Assembly (NCBI GenBank): GCA_037501455.1
Contig: CM074865.1
Span: 83,030,501 to 83,094,500, forward strand
Direction: 5' to 3'
Length of the DNA: 64,000 nt
Source of the DNA: Lantana camara
Lineage: Eukaryota; Streptophyta; Magnoliopsida; Lamiales; Verbenaceae
The notes below the pieces were generated by a model, which did not search any database, was not told where the DNA came from, and saw only the letters and a list, made by a program, of their open reading frames with translations. Shown here in pieces: positions 47,890 to 60,455 of the stretch (position 1 is the stretch's first letter; every line of letters starts with the position of its first letter). The position numbers and the translations under genes are program-made.

Positions 47890-48382
47890 GTCACAAGGAA
47901 AATTCAGCGACAATTGGGGTCTAGTCCGTGGGCAGACGGTCATTGGATTTTTGGTTTTGCATGCAATCGGAGAGATGTTTTCATCACTGTGGCAGAGCTC
48001 CTTGGGATTTGGGAAGGGCTTCGCCTTGCTTGGGATAAAAGATTCAAGAGGATTTATTGTGGAAACAAATTCTGAGGTGGTGGTGGTTGTGGCTCTCATT
48101 AAGTATGCCGAGACAGATGATGACCCGTTGAAAAATATTATTTTGGATTTTGGACAATAGAGCTCTACTGGGGCTTCCGTTGAAGAGTAGACTCTTACAC
48201 ATGTTGAGAAGTGACTTAACGCTTGTGCGGACGCCCTCGCACATATGGGTCACAAGGTGAGGGTCGAGGGGGACAACTATATTCAACATGCGGAACAAGA
48301 ATTTAGAGCACTTGTTGGAGGAGGATATTCATACTACTTGCTAGTTTCTTGTTTTAGGTTTTTGCACCAAAAAAGAAAAGAA
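47890..48382 (+). pseudogene. 5'-truncated LINE with RNase H remnant, flanked by a 15-bp target duplication
   Basis: GAAAAGTTTATTCAA occurs at 47875-47889 and again at 48383-48397, enclosing a + strand LINE tail. Translations in two frames show RNase H pieces: GHWIFGFACNRRDVFITVAE then LLGIWEGLRLAWDKRFKRIY, later CADALAHMGHKVRVEG (C-terminal RNase H CAD.LA motif, near 48229-48276). It ends TTTTTGCACCAAAAAAGAAA, a usual plant LINE 3' end. Frameshifts and stops make it dead. It lies 400 bp downstream of the FAM32A-like stop, possibly in or near its 3' end. Confidence 0.85.
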
Positions 48383-49050
48383 GAAAAGTTTATTCAAAGA
48401 TTGGGTTAGTTTTAATGCAAAGGACTGGGTAAAAGAGGCAGTTACACTGTTTTAGACAACTGCAAGCTGACTCTTTCCCAAGGCTCATCTTGGAAGTGCA
48501 GAAAACCTTATTTTCAGAATTCAGATGGGTTCTTTCAAACAACATATTACCAACAATCATGTCCGATAATAACAAGAAAAATCACATTCTTTTCCCTATT
48601 TTCGTTGAACAGAAATGGTAATACCAATAAAATTGCTTGATTATGGATTCCGAGACTTCAAACGAACAAATAAATACAAGAGAAAACCTCGAGGTGCATC
48701 ATCATCTCTGTCTAAGTAGGCTCAATTCCAAGACGTTCATAGTCTGTATAAATCAGTGCACATCTCAAACCGCACCCACATAACTTATTGAAAAAGCGAC
48801 AAACACATACAAAATAATGCCTGACTGATGCCCTCTTATTACTGTCCAAAAATCATGGGGCCTTAAACGAAAGACGAGATAAATATAACTACACAAACAA
48901 TATCGAACAAGGGCCAAAACATCATCTCAACGAAAGCCTCACAACTTCCACGCCTTGTCGCCTTCACATAGAGGAGAAACAACAGAATAGCGCACTTTAC
49001 CCTCCACTTGGAATGGATGGTAAGACAAACTGAGCTGCCAAATACACTCA

Positions 49051-53834
<4,784 letters not shown>

Positions 53835-55270
53835 GTTTCGAGATTAAACAGATCCAATCTGCGACGAGATTAGAGATAAATCGCGAAAAAACAAGATCAG
53901 ATCGGCGAAGAAAAGCTCCGTTTGAGTTCCGATCAACAAATCTGAGACCGATTCAGATTTCGTGAGAGAGAGAGATGGGATGAGAAGAAAGAACGTGAAG
54001 AGAGTGATTAAGGAGGTAGTTGCTGGTTGCTACTTACCGATTGATAGGAGAGCGCTAATGAAGGGGAAAGATCCGGTGCTTTTGACCTTTTTGTAGCTAG
54101 CCAATGGCGTACGTGCAGATCACCATCGACTCAAAATCAATTATTTTCCGGCTTTATCAGCCGTTGGATTGTTACATCTCAACCCCTATTAAATTTCAAC
54201 ATAAAAATATATGAAAATTCAAAACTATGGTTTGTAATCTATCAAGTCTCACAATTCACGTTTATTTATATGACCTGTGATCAAAAGGATTATGTATTAT
54301 TTTTTTAATACGTATAACATGTGATCAATTATTATGATTTTTAATACCATTTTTAAAATTATAAAGGGTAAATTTGTTGATTCACATGAGATGTTTGTAT
54401 TTTTTTTATTAAAAATAACATAAATTATAACTTATAAGTTTATTGGTAGAGTTTGTATCGAATATAATTCTAACTTATAATTTTATATTGCATACCTTTG
54501 TTTCACACATAAGATTATATTTATATTATAGAATATAGTTGGGGTTTTGATCAATAATTGATGGTGTATTTGGGATGTTCATTGCACTTAACCTCAAATA
54601 TTTTGATATCGATAGATAAGTAACGTATGAAGTCTGATATTGACTTTTCATAGAGTAAATGAGTTTACATTTGACATGATATGAGCTTTGGAGATTGTTC
54701 ATATCATGGGGTACGTCAACCATAGGTTTTTGAATTCGATCCTCATATGGTGAAACGAAAGAACCCCTAGATTGACTTGCTCATAATTTATTTTGACGCA
54801 AGGCTTCAAAGATGGGTCTCTTCTGCAGGGAGGACGTTTGATTATCAAACGTTCAATGATCATGGTGATTCAGTCTCCAAAATTTTATTTTTTTTTTAAT
54901 ACGCGTACATCCAATCGAAATTTGAACTTGAAATATTATCTTAAAGAATAAACTCATTAACCACTTGAATCAATCCCTATCGACATTCAATTCCCCCAAA
55001 GTTAAAGTTCGATTTATTAGATTTTTTTGTGATTACATGTAAATACATTGTCCGACTATATAATATTACTTTTATTTTCCACACACATAGTTTGCTTACC
55101 ATTTATATCGCTTATATAAGAAAAATACAAAATCGAAAAAAGAAAAAGAAAAATCAAAGGATAAGGTTGGAGATGTTATCCTAATTCGTGACCCAAAATT
55201 AAATAGCATAAAGGCAAAAGTCAGCTCTCTTCTCCACCGGCAGTCCTCCATTTCCCCGCCGGCGGCAGCA
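53835..55270. other. Spacer between the VHA-A 5' end and the DUF3820-like gene
   Basis: The left about 230 bases are the VHA-A leader and promoter (purine-rich GAGAGAGAGA near 53970). The remainder is AT-rich, with a minus-orientation SINE remnant at about 54885-54990 (inverted B-box-like region AATCGAAATTTGAACTTGA, then A-box region TTAACCACTTGAATCAATCC) and a weaker one near 54690-54790. The promoter of the gene at 55271 is at the right end. No gene is seen. Confidence 0.5.
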
Positions 55271-56143
55271 ATGGCGGAAGTATCATTCACGATGTTCCCG
55301 TCAAACGCCTTAATTCCACCGCCGTCGCGAGCCCCATCACAGTTCATCAATCTCGTACACAACGCATCTTCCGCCGCGATTCCACCGAAATCCCCGACGC
55401 TTTATTCATGCTTCCAAGCTAAACATCGCAAGCCAATCAGAACCACCGCCGCCGGTTCTCAAGTTCCATATCCGAATAGAAGTACTCCGGCGAGAGACAG
55501 AGTCATAGACTTCGGGAAATACAGAGGTAGAATGCTGGGAAGCCTGCCGTCGAGCTACCTGAAATGGATGTCGAAGAATCTGAGAGCAGGGGACACGATA
55601 GAGTGGGCGAATTTGGCGGACGAAGTGCTGGACGACGCCGTTTACAGGGACCGGATCGAGTGGGAGTTCGCGGAGAAGATCCTGAGCGGCGACGTCGCCA
55701 GCGTCACTTCTTCCGGCGGCGGGACGGTGGCGGAATTGCTGGAAATCAGCGAGAGGTTTGGGTGGGACAACGAGGATAAGCGTGCGTGGAGTAAGATCAA
55801 TTTTTCCCTGTTGGGGACGTCAAAGGGTGGGAGAATCCCCCGCGTGGCGGAGAAAAAGGAGAGCGGTGGTGGTGGTGGTGGCGGCGGCGGCGGTGGCGGT
55901 GGTGGTGTTAGGAGTTTGAAGAAGAAGGAGGAGAAAGTTGAAGCGGAGGAGGGCGAAGATGAAGAGAGAAGAAGAGAGAGGAGAGAGAGGGCGTGGCGGC
56001 GGCGGCGGCGGGGAGGTGTGGAATTAAGTGATAAAGTGGCGGAGGGAGAGAGGGACGGCGGTGGTGCGGAGGCGGTGGTTGTGCGGAGCCCATTCCCGGG
56101 GCGGGAGTCGCTGTTGAGGAAGGCTATGAATCGACAATTCTAG
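55271..56143 (+). CDS. Plastid-type protein with a DUF3820-like motif, one exon
   Basis: A 290-aa frame. The first about 60 residues are rich in S, P, A and basic residues with few acidic ones, like a chloroplast transit peptide. Residues about 75-105 (VIDFGKYRGRMLGSLPSSYL then KWMSKNL) match the DUF3820-type motif of 'G.Y.G..L..LP..YL.W' proteins. A helical region with ERFGWDNEDKRAW follows. The C-terminal third is low complexity: about 14 Gly, then Lys/Glu/Arg-rich (KKKEEKVEAEEGEDEERRRE), ending FPGRESLLRKAMNRQF, which again looks conserved. The coding region is GC-rich and clearly different from its surroundings. I do not know its function; homologues are plant plastid proteins of unknown role. 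Confidence 0.8.
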   Translation: MAEVSFTMFPSNALIPPPSRAPSQFINLVHNASSAAIPPKSPTLYSCFQAKHRKPIRTTAAGSQVPYPNRSTPARDRVIDFGKYRGRMLGSLPSSYLKWMSKNLRAGDTIEWANLADEVLDDAVYRDRIEWEFAEKILSGDVASVTSSGGGTVAELLEISERFGWDNEDKRAWSKINFSLLGTSKGGRIPRVAEKKESGGGGGGGGGGGGGGVRSLKKKEEKVEAEEGEDEERRRERRERAWRRRRRGGVELSDKVAEGERDGGGAEAVVVRSPFPGRESLLRKAMNRQF

Positions 56144-56258
56144 TTATTTTCTTGTAGCAAAAGGTTGAATCAATAATTCTAGTTGTTTTCTTGCTTGTGT
56201 GAAGTTGAGGTGCATGAGATCTCTCATTCCATATTCGTATGTTATATCTTGTCTTACT

Positions 56259-56259
<1 letters not shown>

Positions 56260-56290
<31 letters not shown>
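56260..56290. repeat. (TA)n microsatellite
   Basis: About 15 TA units in the 3' flank of the preceding gene. Confidence 0.95.
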
Positions 56291-56293
<3 letters not shown>

Positions 56294-57000
56294 GTTAAGT
56301 GTATAAATACGTGACTTAAATTAGTAAAATAAATTTTATTTTTTTTTCCGTATCATAATTATTTATTTCTCCTAATTTAGATAACTTATTTATATTAGTG
56401 GTGCGCGTATATAAATGAAACACAAATATGAAATGAAACACAAATATGAAACCAAAGATCTTAAGTCGATCGACTCCGGTTGTAGAATTAATGTTACTTT
56501 TATGGATTTAATTTAAGAGAAAGATTGTAAATTAATAATAACAAATAGACTTTAACTTGTGCTTAATCTCATTATAACAATTGGAGAAGTTTAGGAGTTA
56601 GGACTAGTGAAATAAAATAAATTATGTTAGTTACCTAAGTACTATAATAGCATGTCTTATGGAGGATTGGTATTTGGTAGGGCTTAATCTTGTCTAGTTT
56701 CCAAGTGGGAATAAATTCTAATAACCTAAAGTCTTATAGCATCATATCAAGATAGTCCCATTTGTTGTATTAATCATACACATGTATACTTTACATACAC
56801 TACTCCTTATAATAATATTTTAATAAATTACAAACGCCACCTTTTATCGAAATATTTTATTTTTTTTTAGTAAAAATTATATGTAATATCTAGAAAATTT
56901 CAAATTATTATCGAAACCTTTTGAAACAAATCCGCACCAAACAATTAACGCCGCTCAATCTTTACTAAAATTAATATTGAGTTATAATAATATAAAACTC
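56291..57000. other. AT-rich spacer
   Basis: No gene or delimitable repeat was seen. This is the left edge of the nested repeat zone. Confidence 0.5.
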
Positions 57001-57004
57001 ATAA

Positions 57005-57165
57005 TTGGTTGGTTTGAGGGTTAATTTTCGAGAAAAAATCTAATCCAAACCAAGCTTGATCGGACATAGGCTCGGGCTAAAATTACCACTTTCTCGTAGG
57101 CAATGATCCGGGTTCGAATCACTTTGATCATTTGGGGTGTGTGTTTAAAAAAATAAAATAAAAAA
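57005..57165 (+). mobile_element. SINE, interrupted or rearranged copy
   Basis: The left piece (ATTGGTTGGTTTGAGGGTTA, 57003-57022) matches the A-box side. After about 70 unrelated bases comes GGCAATGATCCGGGTTCGAA with a B box, then CATTTGGGGTGTGTGTTTAA and an A-rich tail. It is the same family as 57696-57803. Confidence 0.55.
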
Positions 57166-57228
57166 AGTATGTCAATTTCTTTATGAAAAACATTTTCTTC
57201 CCTAAAAGAAGGGTGTAATTATCCTTTG

Positions 57229-57672
57229 GAGCAAATTACATTTTTGGTCCAATAGGATTAGGCCTTTTACACTTTTAGTCTCATATCTTTGAAATTATAA
57301 ACATTTAGTCTCATAATTTTCAAAAAGTTACAATTTTGGTCTCATCGGTCAAATAATCGATGGAAAGTGTATTTTTTTGCCATTAAGTGCAATTTGGGAA
57401 AAAAGTTATTGTTTATTAGGTTGTTTTTTGTGGGAGTTTGCCTATTACTACCCCATTTTAGCATCCTGAATTAACTTTGAAGCATTATTCTAAATCACTC
57501 TCATTAAGATAATGTGGTGCTAAAATAATGCATTTTTCGTCAATTATTTGACGAATGAGACCAAAATTGTAACTTTTTGAAAATTATGAGACTAAATGTA
57601 TATAATTTCAAAGATATGAGACTAAAATTGTAAAAGACCTAATCATATGATATCAAAAAATGTAATTTGCTC
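57229..57672. mobile_element. 444-bp element with about 130-bp terminal inverted repeats
   Basis: The left arm, from GAGCAAATTACATTTTTGG through TTAGTCTCATATCTTTGAAA and TTACAATTTTGGTCTCAT, is repeated in inverted order on the right, ending AATGTAATTTGCTC at 57672. The middle has no reading frame. Long arms and size suggest a Mutator-like MITE. The 9-bp flanks (TATCCTTTG, TATAATCTG) match at 6 of 9, so the target duplication is uncertain. Confidence 0.8.
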
Positions 57673-57695
57673 TATAATCTGGTAACAGAGATTAG

Positions 57696-57803
57696 GTTTT
57701 TTTTTTTTTTTTAACACACACACCCCAAGTGGCCAGAGGGAGTTGAACTCGGGTCATTGCCTTGGAGAATCAACCCTCAAACCACTTGGCCATCCCCTGT
57801 TGG
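57696..57803 (-). mobile_element. Intact tRNA-derived SINE with a perfect 17-bp target duplication
   Basis: CTGGTAACAGAGATTAG is present at 57679-57695 and 57804-57820. On the minus strand the element reads GGGGATGGCCAAGTGGTTTG (A box), TTCTCCAAGGCAATGACC, GAGTTCAACTCC (B box), CCACTTGGGGTGTGTGTG, then TT and a run of about 16 A. At 108 bp it is the best preserved member of the SINE family in this window. Confidence 0.9.
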
Positions 57804-57869
57804 CTGGTAACAGAGATTAGTTCAAGTAGTTAAATTCTTTTCTTTTTTTTATAATAACCCAAGTTTAAA

Positions 57870-58050
57870 TTATTTTAACCATTTGAGGATGTGTGTTAGA
57901 AAAGAAAAAAAAAAAAAAGTGTGATTATAATTTATTAGTGCGGGTGACAATAATTTTTTCTCTAACTATTTAGGAGATTGTGTTAAAAAAAAAAAAAAAA
58001 AAAAGACCTTAATATAATCTATTAGTGCGGGTGAAAATAATTTTTGGTAA
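57870..58050. repeat. Diverged tandem duplication of a SINE tail plus flank, period about 87 bp
   Basis: A unit of ACCATTTGAGGATGTGTGTT, poly(A), then ATTAGTGCGGGTGACAATAA (57934) recurs as ACTATTTAGGAGATTGTGTT, poly(A), ATTAGTGCGGGTGAAAATAA (58021). This is the last recognisable repeat before the AT-rich reading-frame chain. Confidence 0.7.
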
Positions 58051-58120
58051 ACTAAAAGAGGCCCAAATATAAATAAATCTAACTTCAAGGGAGACTTTTT
58101 AATTATAGTGTAGATTGAAA

Positions 58121-58222
58121 ATGACATTTTATAAATGGTGTAAAACGCTTATTGAAAAAGCGTTTCCAAAAAACCATGACACAGTTGATATTTTCTTACA
58201 AATCAATACAAGAAACTTTTGA
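58121..58222 (+). CDS. Short frame 1 of the pararetrovirus-like array (33 aa)
   Basis: Starts MTFYKWCKTLIEKAF and ends at TGA 30 bases before the next ATG. It is basic and aromatic-rich. It is too short to assign and could be chance; it is listed because it is in line with the frames that follow. Confidence 0.3.
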   Translation: MTFYKWCKTLIEKAFPKNHDTVDIFLQINTRNF

Positions 58223-58252
58223 AATATTATATTTTCACCCACAATACTTTTC

Positions 58253-58435
58253 ATGAAAGGATATAATGAATATTTAACAGATCTATACGAAGAATATAAT
58301 AATCATAAAAACTTATACTTAGTAGCTAGAAATAATGGACACTGGTATATCACGAGATATCATGAATATTGGGCAGAATATTATCAAGAACAGATACAAA
58401 AAACTATTTCAATACTAAAACGATTTAAAAAATAA
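58253..58435 (+). CDS. Frame 2 of the pararetrovirus-like array (60 aa)
   Basis: Starts MKGYNEYLTDLYEEYNNHKN. It is Tyr/Asn/Lys-rich, with 12 Tyr or Trp in 60 residues, and ends in KRFKK. The stop is TAA and the next frame begins one base later. No domain is recognised. Confidence 0.45.
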   Translation: MKGYNEYLTDLYEEYNNHKNLYLVARNNGHWYITRYHEYWAEYYQEQIQKTISILKRFKK

Positions 58436-58436
58436 A

Positions 58437-58637
58437 ATGAATGAACAAAGAAAAATAAAAACCGATATAAGAAAATTGGGAAAGAAATTAGAGGTTGCAA
58501 CAAAATACGACTCTATTATGAAAGAGATTTTTATATACCCAAATGAAATAAAAAATATAACAGACAATGTTAAACAAATTGATATAATAAATACAAAATT
58601 GATAGAAAAAATATATCAACGAGAAACGAATGGATAA
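58437..58637 (+). CDS. Frame 3 of the pararetrovirus-like array (66 aa)
   Basis: Starts MNEQRKIKTDIRKLGKKLEV, a charged amphipathic helix pattern. It begins one base after the previous stop and ends two bases before the next ATG. No domain is recognised. Confidence 0.45.
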   Translation: MNEQRKIKTDIRKLGKKLEVATKYDSIMKEIFIYPNEIKNITDNVKQIDIINTKLIEKIYQRETNG

Positions 58638-58639
58638 AT

Positions 58640-58987
58640 ATGGATCAATATCAAAAACAATTAAAACGTCAAGAAATACGAATGTTAAGAGAAATAATTA
58701 AACAAAAAATAGACATATTAAATAAAACAACTAATCCAGCAGAATATGAAAAGCTAGAAAAAATTATTCAAAGCATAAGACGGAGTGAAGAAAATCTTGT
58801 AAAAAATAAAATACATGTACCCACTACTATTACAATGCTAGAAGAATATATTAAATTCATAAAACTATCAAATAAATTCATAAGACTAACAGAGGAAGGA
58901 ATACCAGAACTTATAAATGAAAATAAACAAGTAATAAAATGGTGTCGTGAAGAAATAACTAAATTAAATATTCTTTCATCAGCATGA
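58640..58987 (+). CDS. Frame 4 of the pararetrovirus-like array (115 aa)
   Basis: Starts MDQYQKQLKRQEIRMLREII. It is predicted mostly helical with heptad-like Leu/Ile spacing, and has VPTTITMLEEYIKFIKLSNK in the centre. Its TGA overlaps the next ATG (ATGA), the arrangement used for coupled reinitiation in plant pararetroviruses. The function is unknown. Confidence 0.5.
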   Translation: MDQYQKQLKRQEIRMLREIIKQKIDILNKTTNPAEYEKLEKIIQSIRRSEENLVKNKIHVPTTITMLEEYIKFIKLSNKFIRLTEEGIPELINENKQVIKWCREEITKLNILSSA

Positions 58988-59550
58988 ATGAACTACAAAA
59001 TTTTGTAGAAACATTAAATCAACAAATACATTCTCTAAATAATACAGTAAAAACATTAACAGAACAATTAATAAATACTAATGAAAAGATGTCTCAACTT
59101 GAAAATACTAGTACAAACATTAATAATAATCAAGAAATTGAAACATATTATAAAATTGATCAAAACATTTTCTCTTGTCATCAGGAGGGGGGAGAATATC
59201 CACATTTATTTCATACTACTACAAACCCACAATTAAACACTATTATTGATATGCTACAACAAATTCTTTTAGATAAAAAACAGAATGTTAAAAATGAAAT
59301 AGACAATACGCAAGAAATTTTGGATAAACTTCTACGAGAAATCAAAGGAAAACAAGTTGAAAACCAAATTGGTACATCTGAAGAGAAACAAATAATACTT
59401 CATATGTCAAATTGTCAGGAATTATTAAAACAACTCAAAGAAGTAATTATACGAAAAGAACATTCTAGACATATACCTATTGCTGATCTTGAAATATATT
59501 TTGGAAATAGAAACCTCAAACCTTTTCAAATAGAAGCTCCACGATTATAA
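58984..59550 (+). CDS. Frame 5 of the pararetrovirus-like array (188 aa)
   Basis: The longest intact frame. The N-terminal 50 residues are a heptad coiled coil (FVETLNQQIHSLNNTVKTL). A short Cys/His-containing piece follows (IFSCHQEGGEYPHLFHTTT), then more helices, ending IADLEIYFGNRNLKPFQIEA. Small coiled-coil proteins at this position are virion-associated or transmission-related in several caulimovirid genera, but I cannot assign it to one. Its stop overlaps the next start. Confidence 0.5.
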   Translation: MNELQNFVETLNQQIHSLNNTVKTLTEQLINTNEKMSQLENTSTNINNNQEIETYYKIDQNIFSCHQEGGEYPHLFHTTTNPQLNTIIDMLQQILLDKKQNVKNEIDNTQEILDKLLREIKGKQVENQIGTSEEKQIILHMSNCQELLKQLKEVIIRKEHSRHIPIADLEIYFGNRNLKPFQIEAPRL

Positions 59551-59648
59551 TGGAATCTTTTGATTTAGAAGAAAAAATTGCAGAATTAAACAATTTATTA
59601 GAATCATTAAAAATAGTTGATGAAGAAAATAAACAAACCCATACATTA
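59550..59648 (+). pseudogene. Frame 6 of the array, truncated by LTR insertion
   Basis: Begins at the TAATG overlap (MESFDLEEKIAELNNLLESL) and stays open for 33 codons up to the LTR, whose own first bases create an immediate stop. The rest of this frame would lie beyond the retrotransposon, outside the window. It is again an acidic heptad helix. Confidence 0.5.
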
Positions 59649-60380
59649 TGATAAGGGGAAAATCGGGGAACCTGACTAGGCACCAGATGTCATTGCCACG
59701 TGGCAGCCTGTGCCATGTCTTCGCTCCACGACCGAGTCACTTAGGCGGTTACCGACCCAGCACTTGGCCAGACCTCAAGCCGTAGCCTGGCGGCAGTCTC
59801 CCGCGACCTAGGGTCCTCTTTCGACCCAGAGAGAGGTGCGACCCCATGGAGCTCCGACCCAGTCGCTTCCGGACAACCGCATTCAATGCAAGCACCACCC
59901 CTCACCGGCAGCATTAATTGCAGTTGCGCCCAGCACAGTGTCAGGCATCCTGGCAGGAGCAGACGAGCAGTGCTTTACCTGGAAAAGCACTGTTCCGGCC
60001 AAAGCCCGTCGCTTTCCTCTCCCAACCAGATCCACACTTTCTGGGAGGTGTACTTGCACCCACGGAGTCCGTCTCCAACCTATAAAAGACTCATTCCATG
60101 ACCATCAACGGTAAGCTTTCCTTCACGCACAAGACTCTTTACTCCTGCATATTTTCGACCCAGAGCTTGAAGCTGACTTGAGCGTCGGAGTGCCAAAACG
60201 GGTCCAACCCCCACTTCCCCCCCCCCCCCCCCCCCCAAGCCCCATTTTGGCATTAGAGCTTACGTTTGTTCATCTTTTCAGTTTAGGAAAGCACCGGAGT
60301 TCTCCCCACTCTATAAATATCTTGGGTGATTGGGAGTCTTAGTCTGCAGTCCAGCACACAGCCAGATTTAGACACCATCA
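59649..60380 (+). repeat. Left LTR of the gypsy element
   Basis: 732 bp from TGATAAGGGG to GACACCATCA, TG..CA ends. It contains a TATA box (CCTATAAAAGACTC, near 60080), the shared motif TGACTTGAGCGTCGGAGTGC at 60174-60193 and a run of 20 C at 60217-60236. It is GC-richer than the AT-rich frames to its left. Confidence 0.85.
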
Positions 60381-60383
60381 TCT

Positions 60384-60401
60384 TGGCGCCGTCTGTGGGA
60401 A
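60384..60401 (+). promoter_or_regulatory. Primer-binding site of the gypsy element
   Basis: TGGCGCCGTCTGTGGGAA starts three bases after the LTR. This is the usual tRNA-complementary site of Tat/Athila-type plant elements, and it fixes the LTR 3' end and the element orientation. Confidence 0.85.
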
Positions 60402-60455
60402 ACTCTGAACAAAATCCTTATTTTCTTATCATTACTGCTTAGGTCTCCATTGAAG

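Larger units (their letters stand above)
58121..59648 (+). mobile_element. Probable endogenous pararetrovirus fragment (Caulimoviridae-like), cut by a gypsy element
   Basis: Six short + strand frames follow one another with almost no gaps: 58121-58222, 58253-58435, 58437-58637, 58640-58987, 58984-59550, 59550-59648+. Junctions are stop then start one or two bases later, then an ATGA overlap at 58984-58987 and a TAATG overlap at 59548-59552. Host genes here do not look like this; coupled overlapping frames are the layout of plant pararetroviruses before their capsid/polymerase frame. Composition is strongly AT-rich and the products are Lys/Glu/Asn/Ile-rich helices. I recognise no named viral domain, and the movement, capsid and polymerase parts are not present, so the family call is an inference. 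The right end is exactly the TG of an LTR. Confidence 0.55.

Noticed and set aside
57120..57145. Possible tRNA genes at GGTTCGAATC-type B boxes (also 18255, 30175, 57740)
   Set aside because: Only the pol III promoter boxes are present. Cloverleaf stems and anticodon loops cannot be drawn, and family tails and target duplications show they are SINEs.
57679..57820. TGGTAACAGAG at two sites as a pararetrovirus initiator-tRNA priming site
   Set aside because: It resembles the methionine-tRNA complement but matches imperfectly, and both copies are simply the target duplication flanking the SINE.
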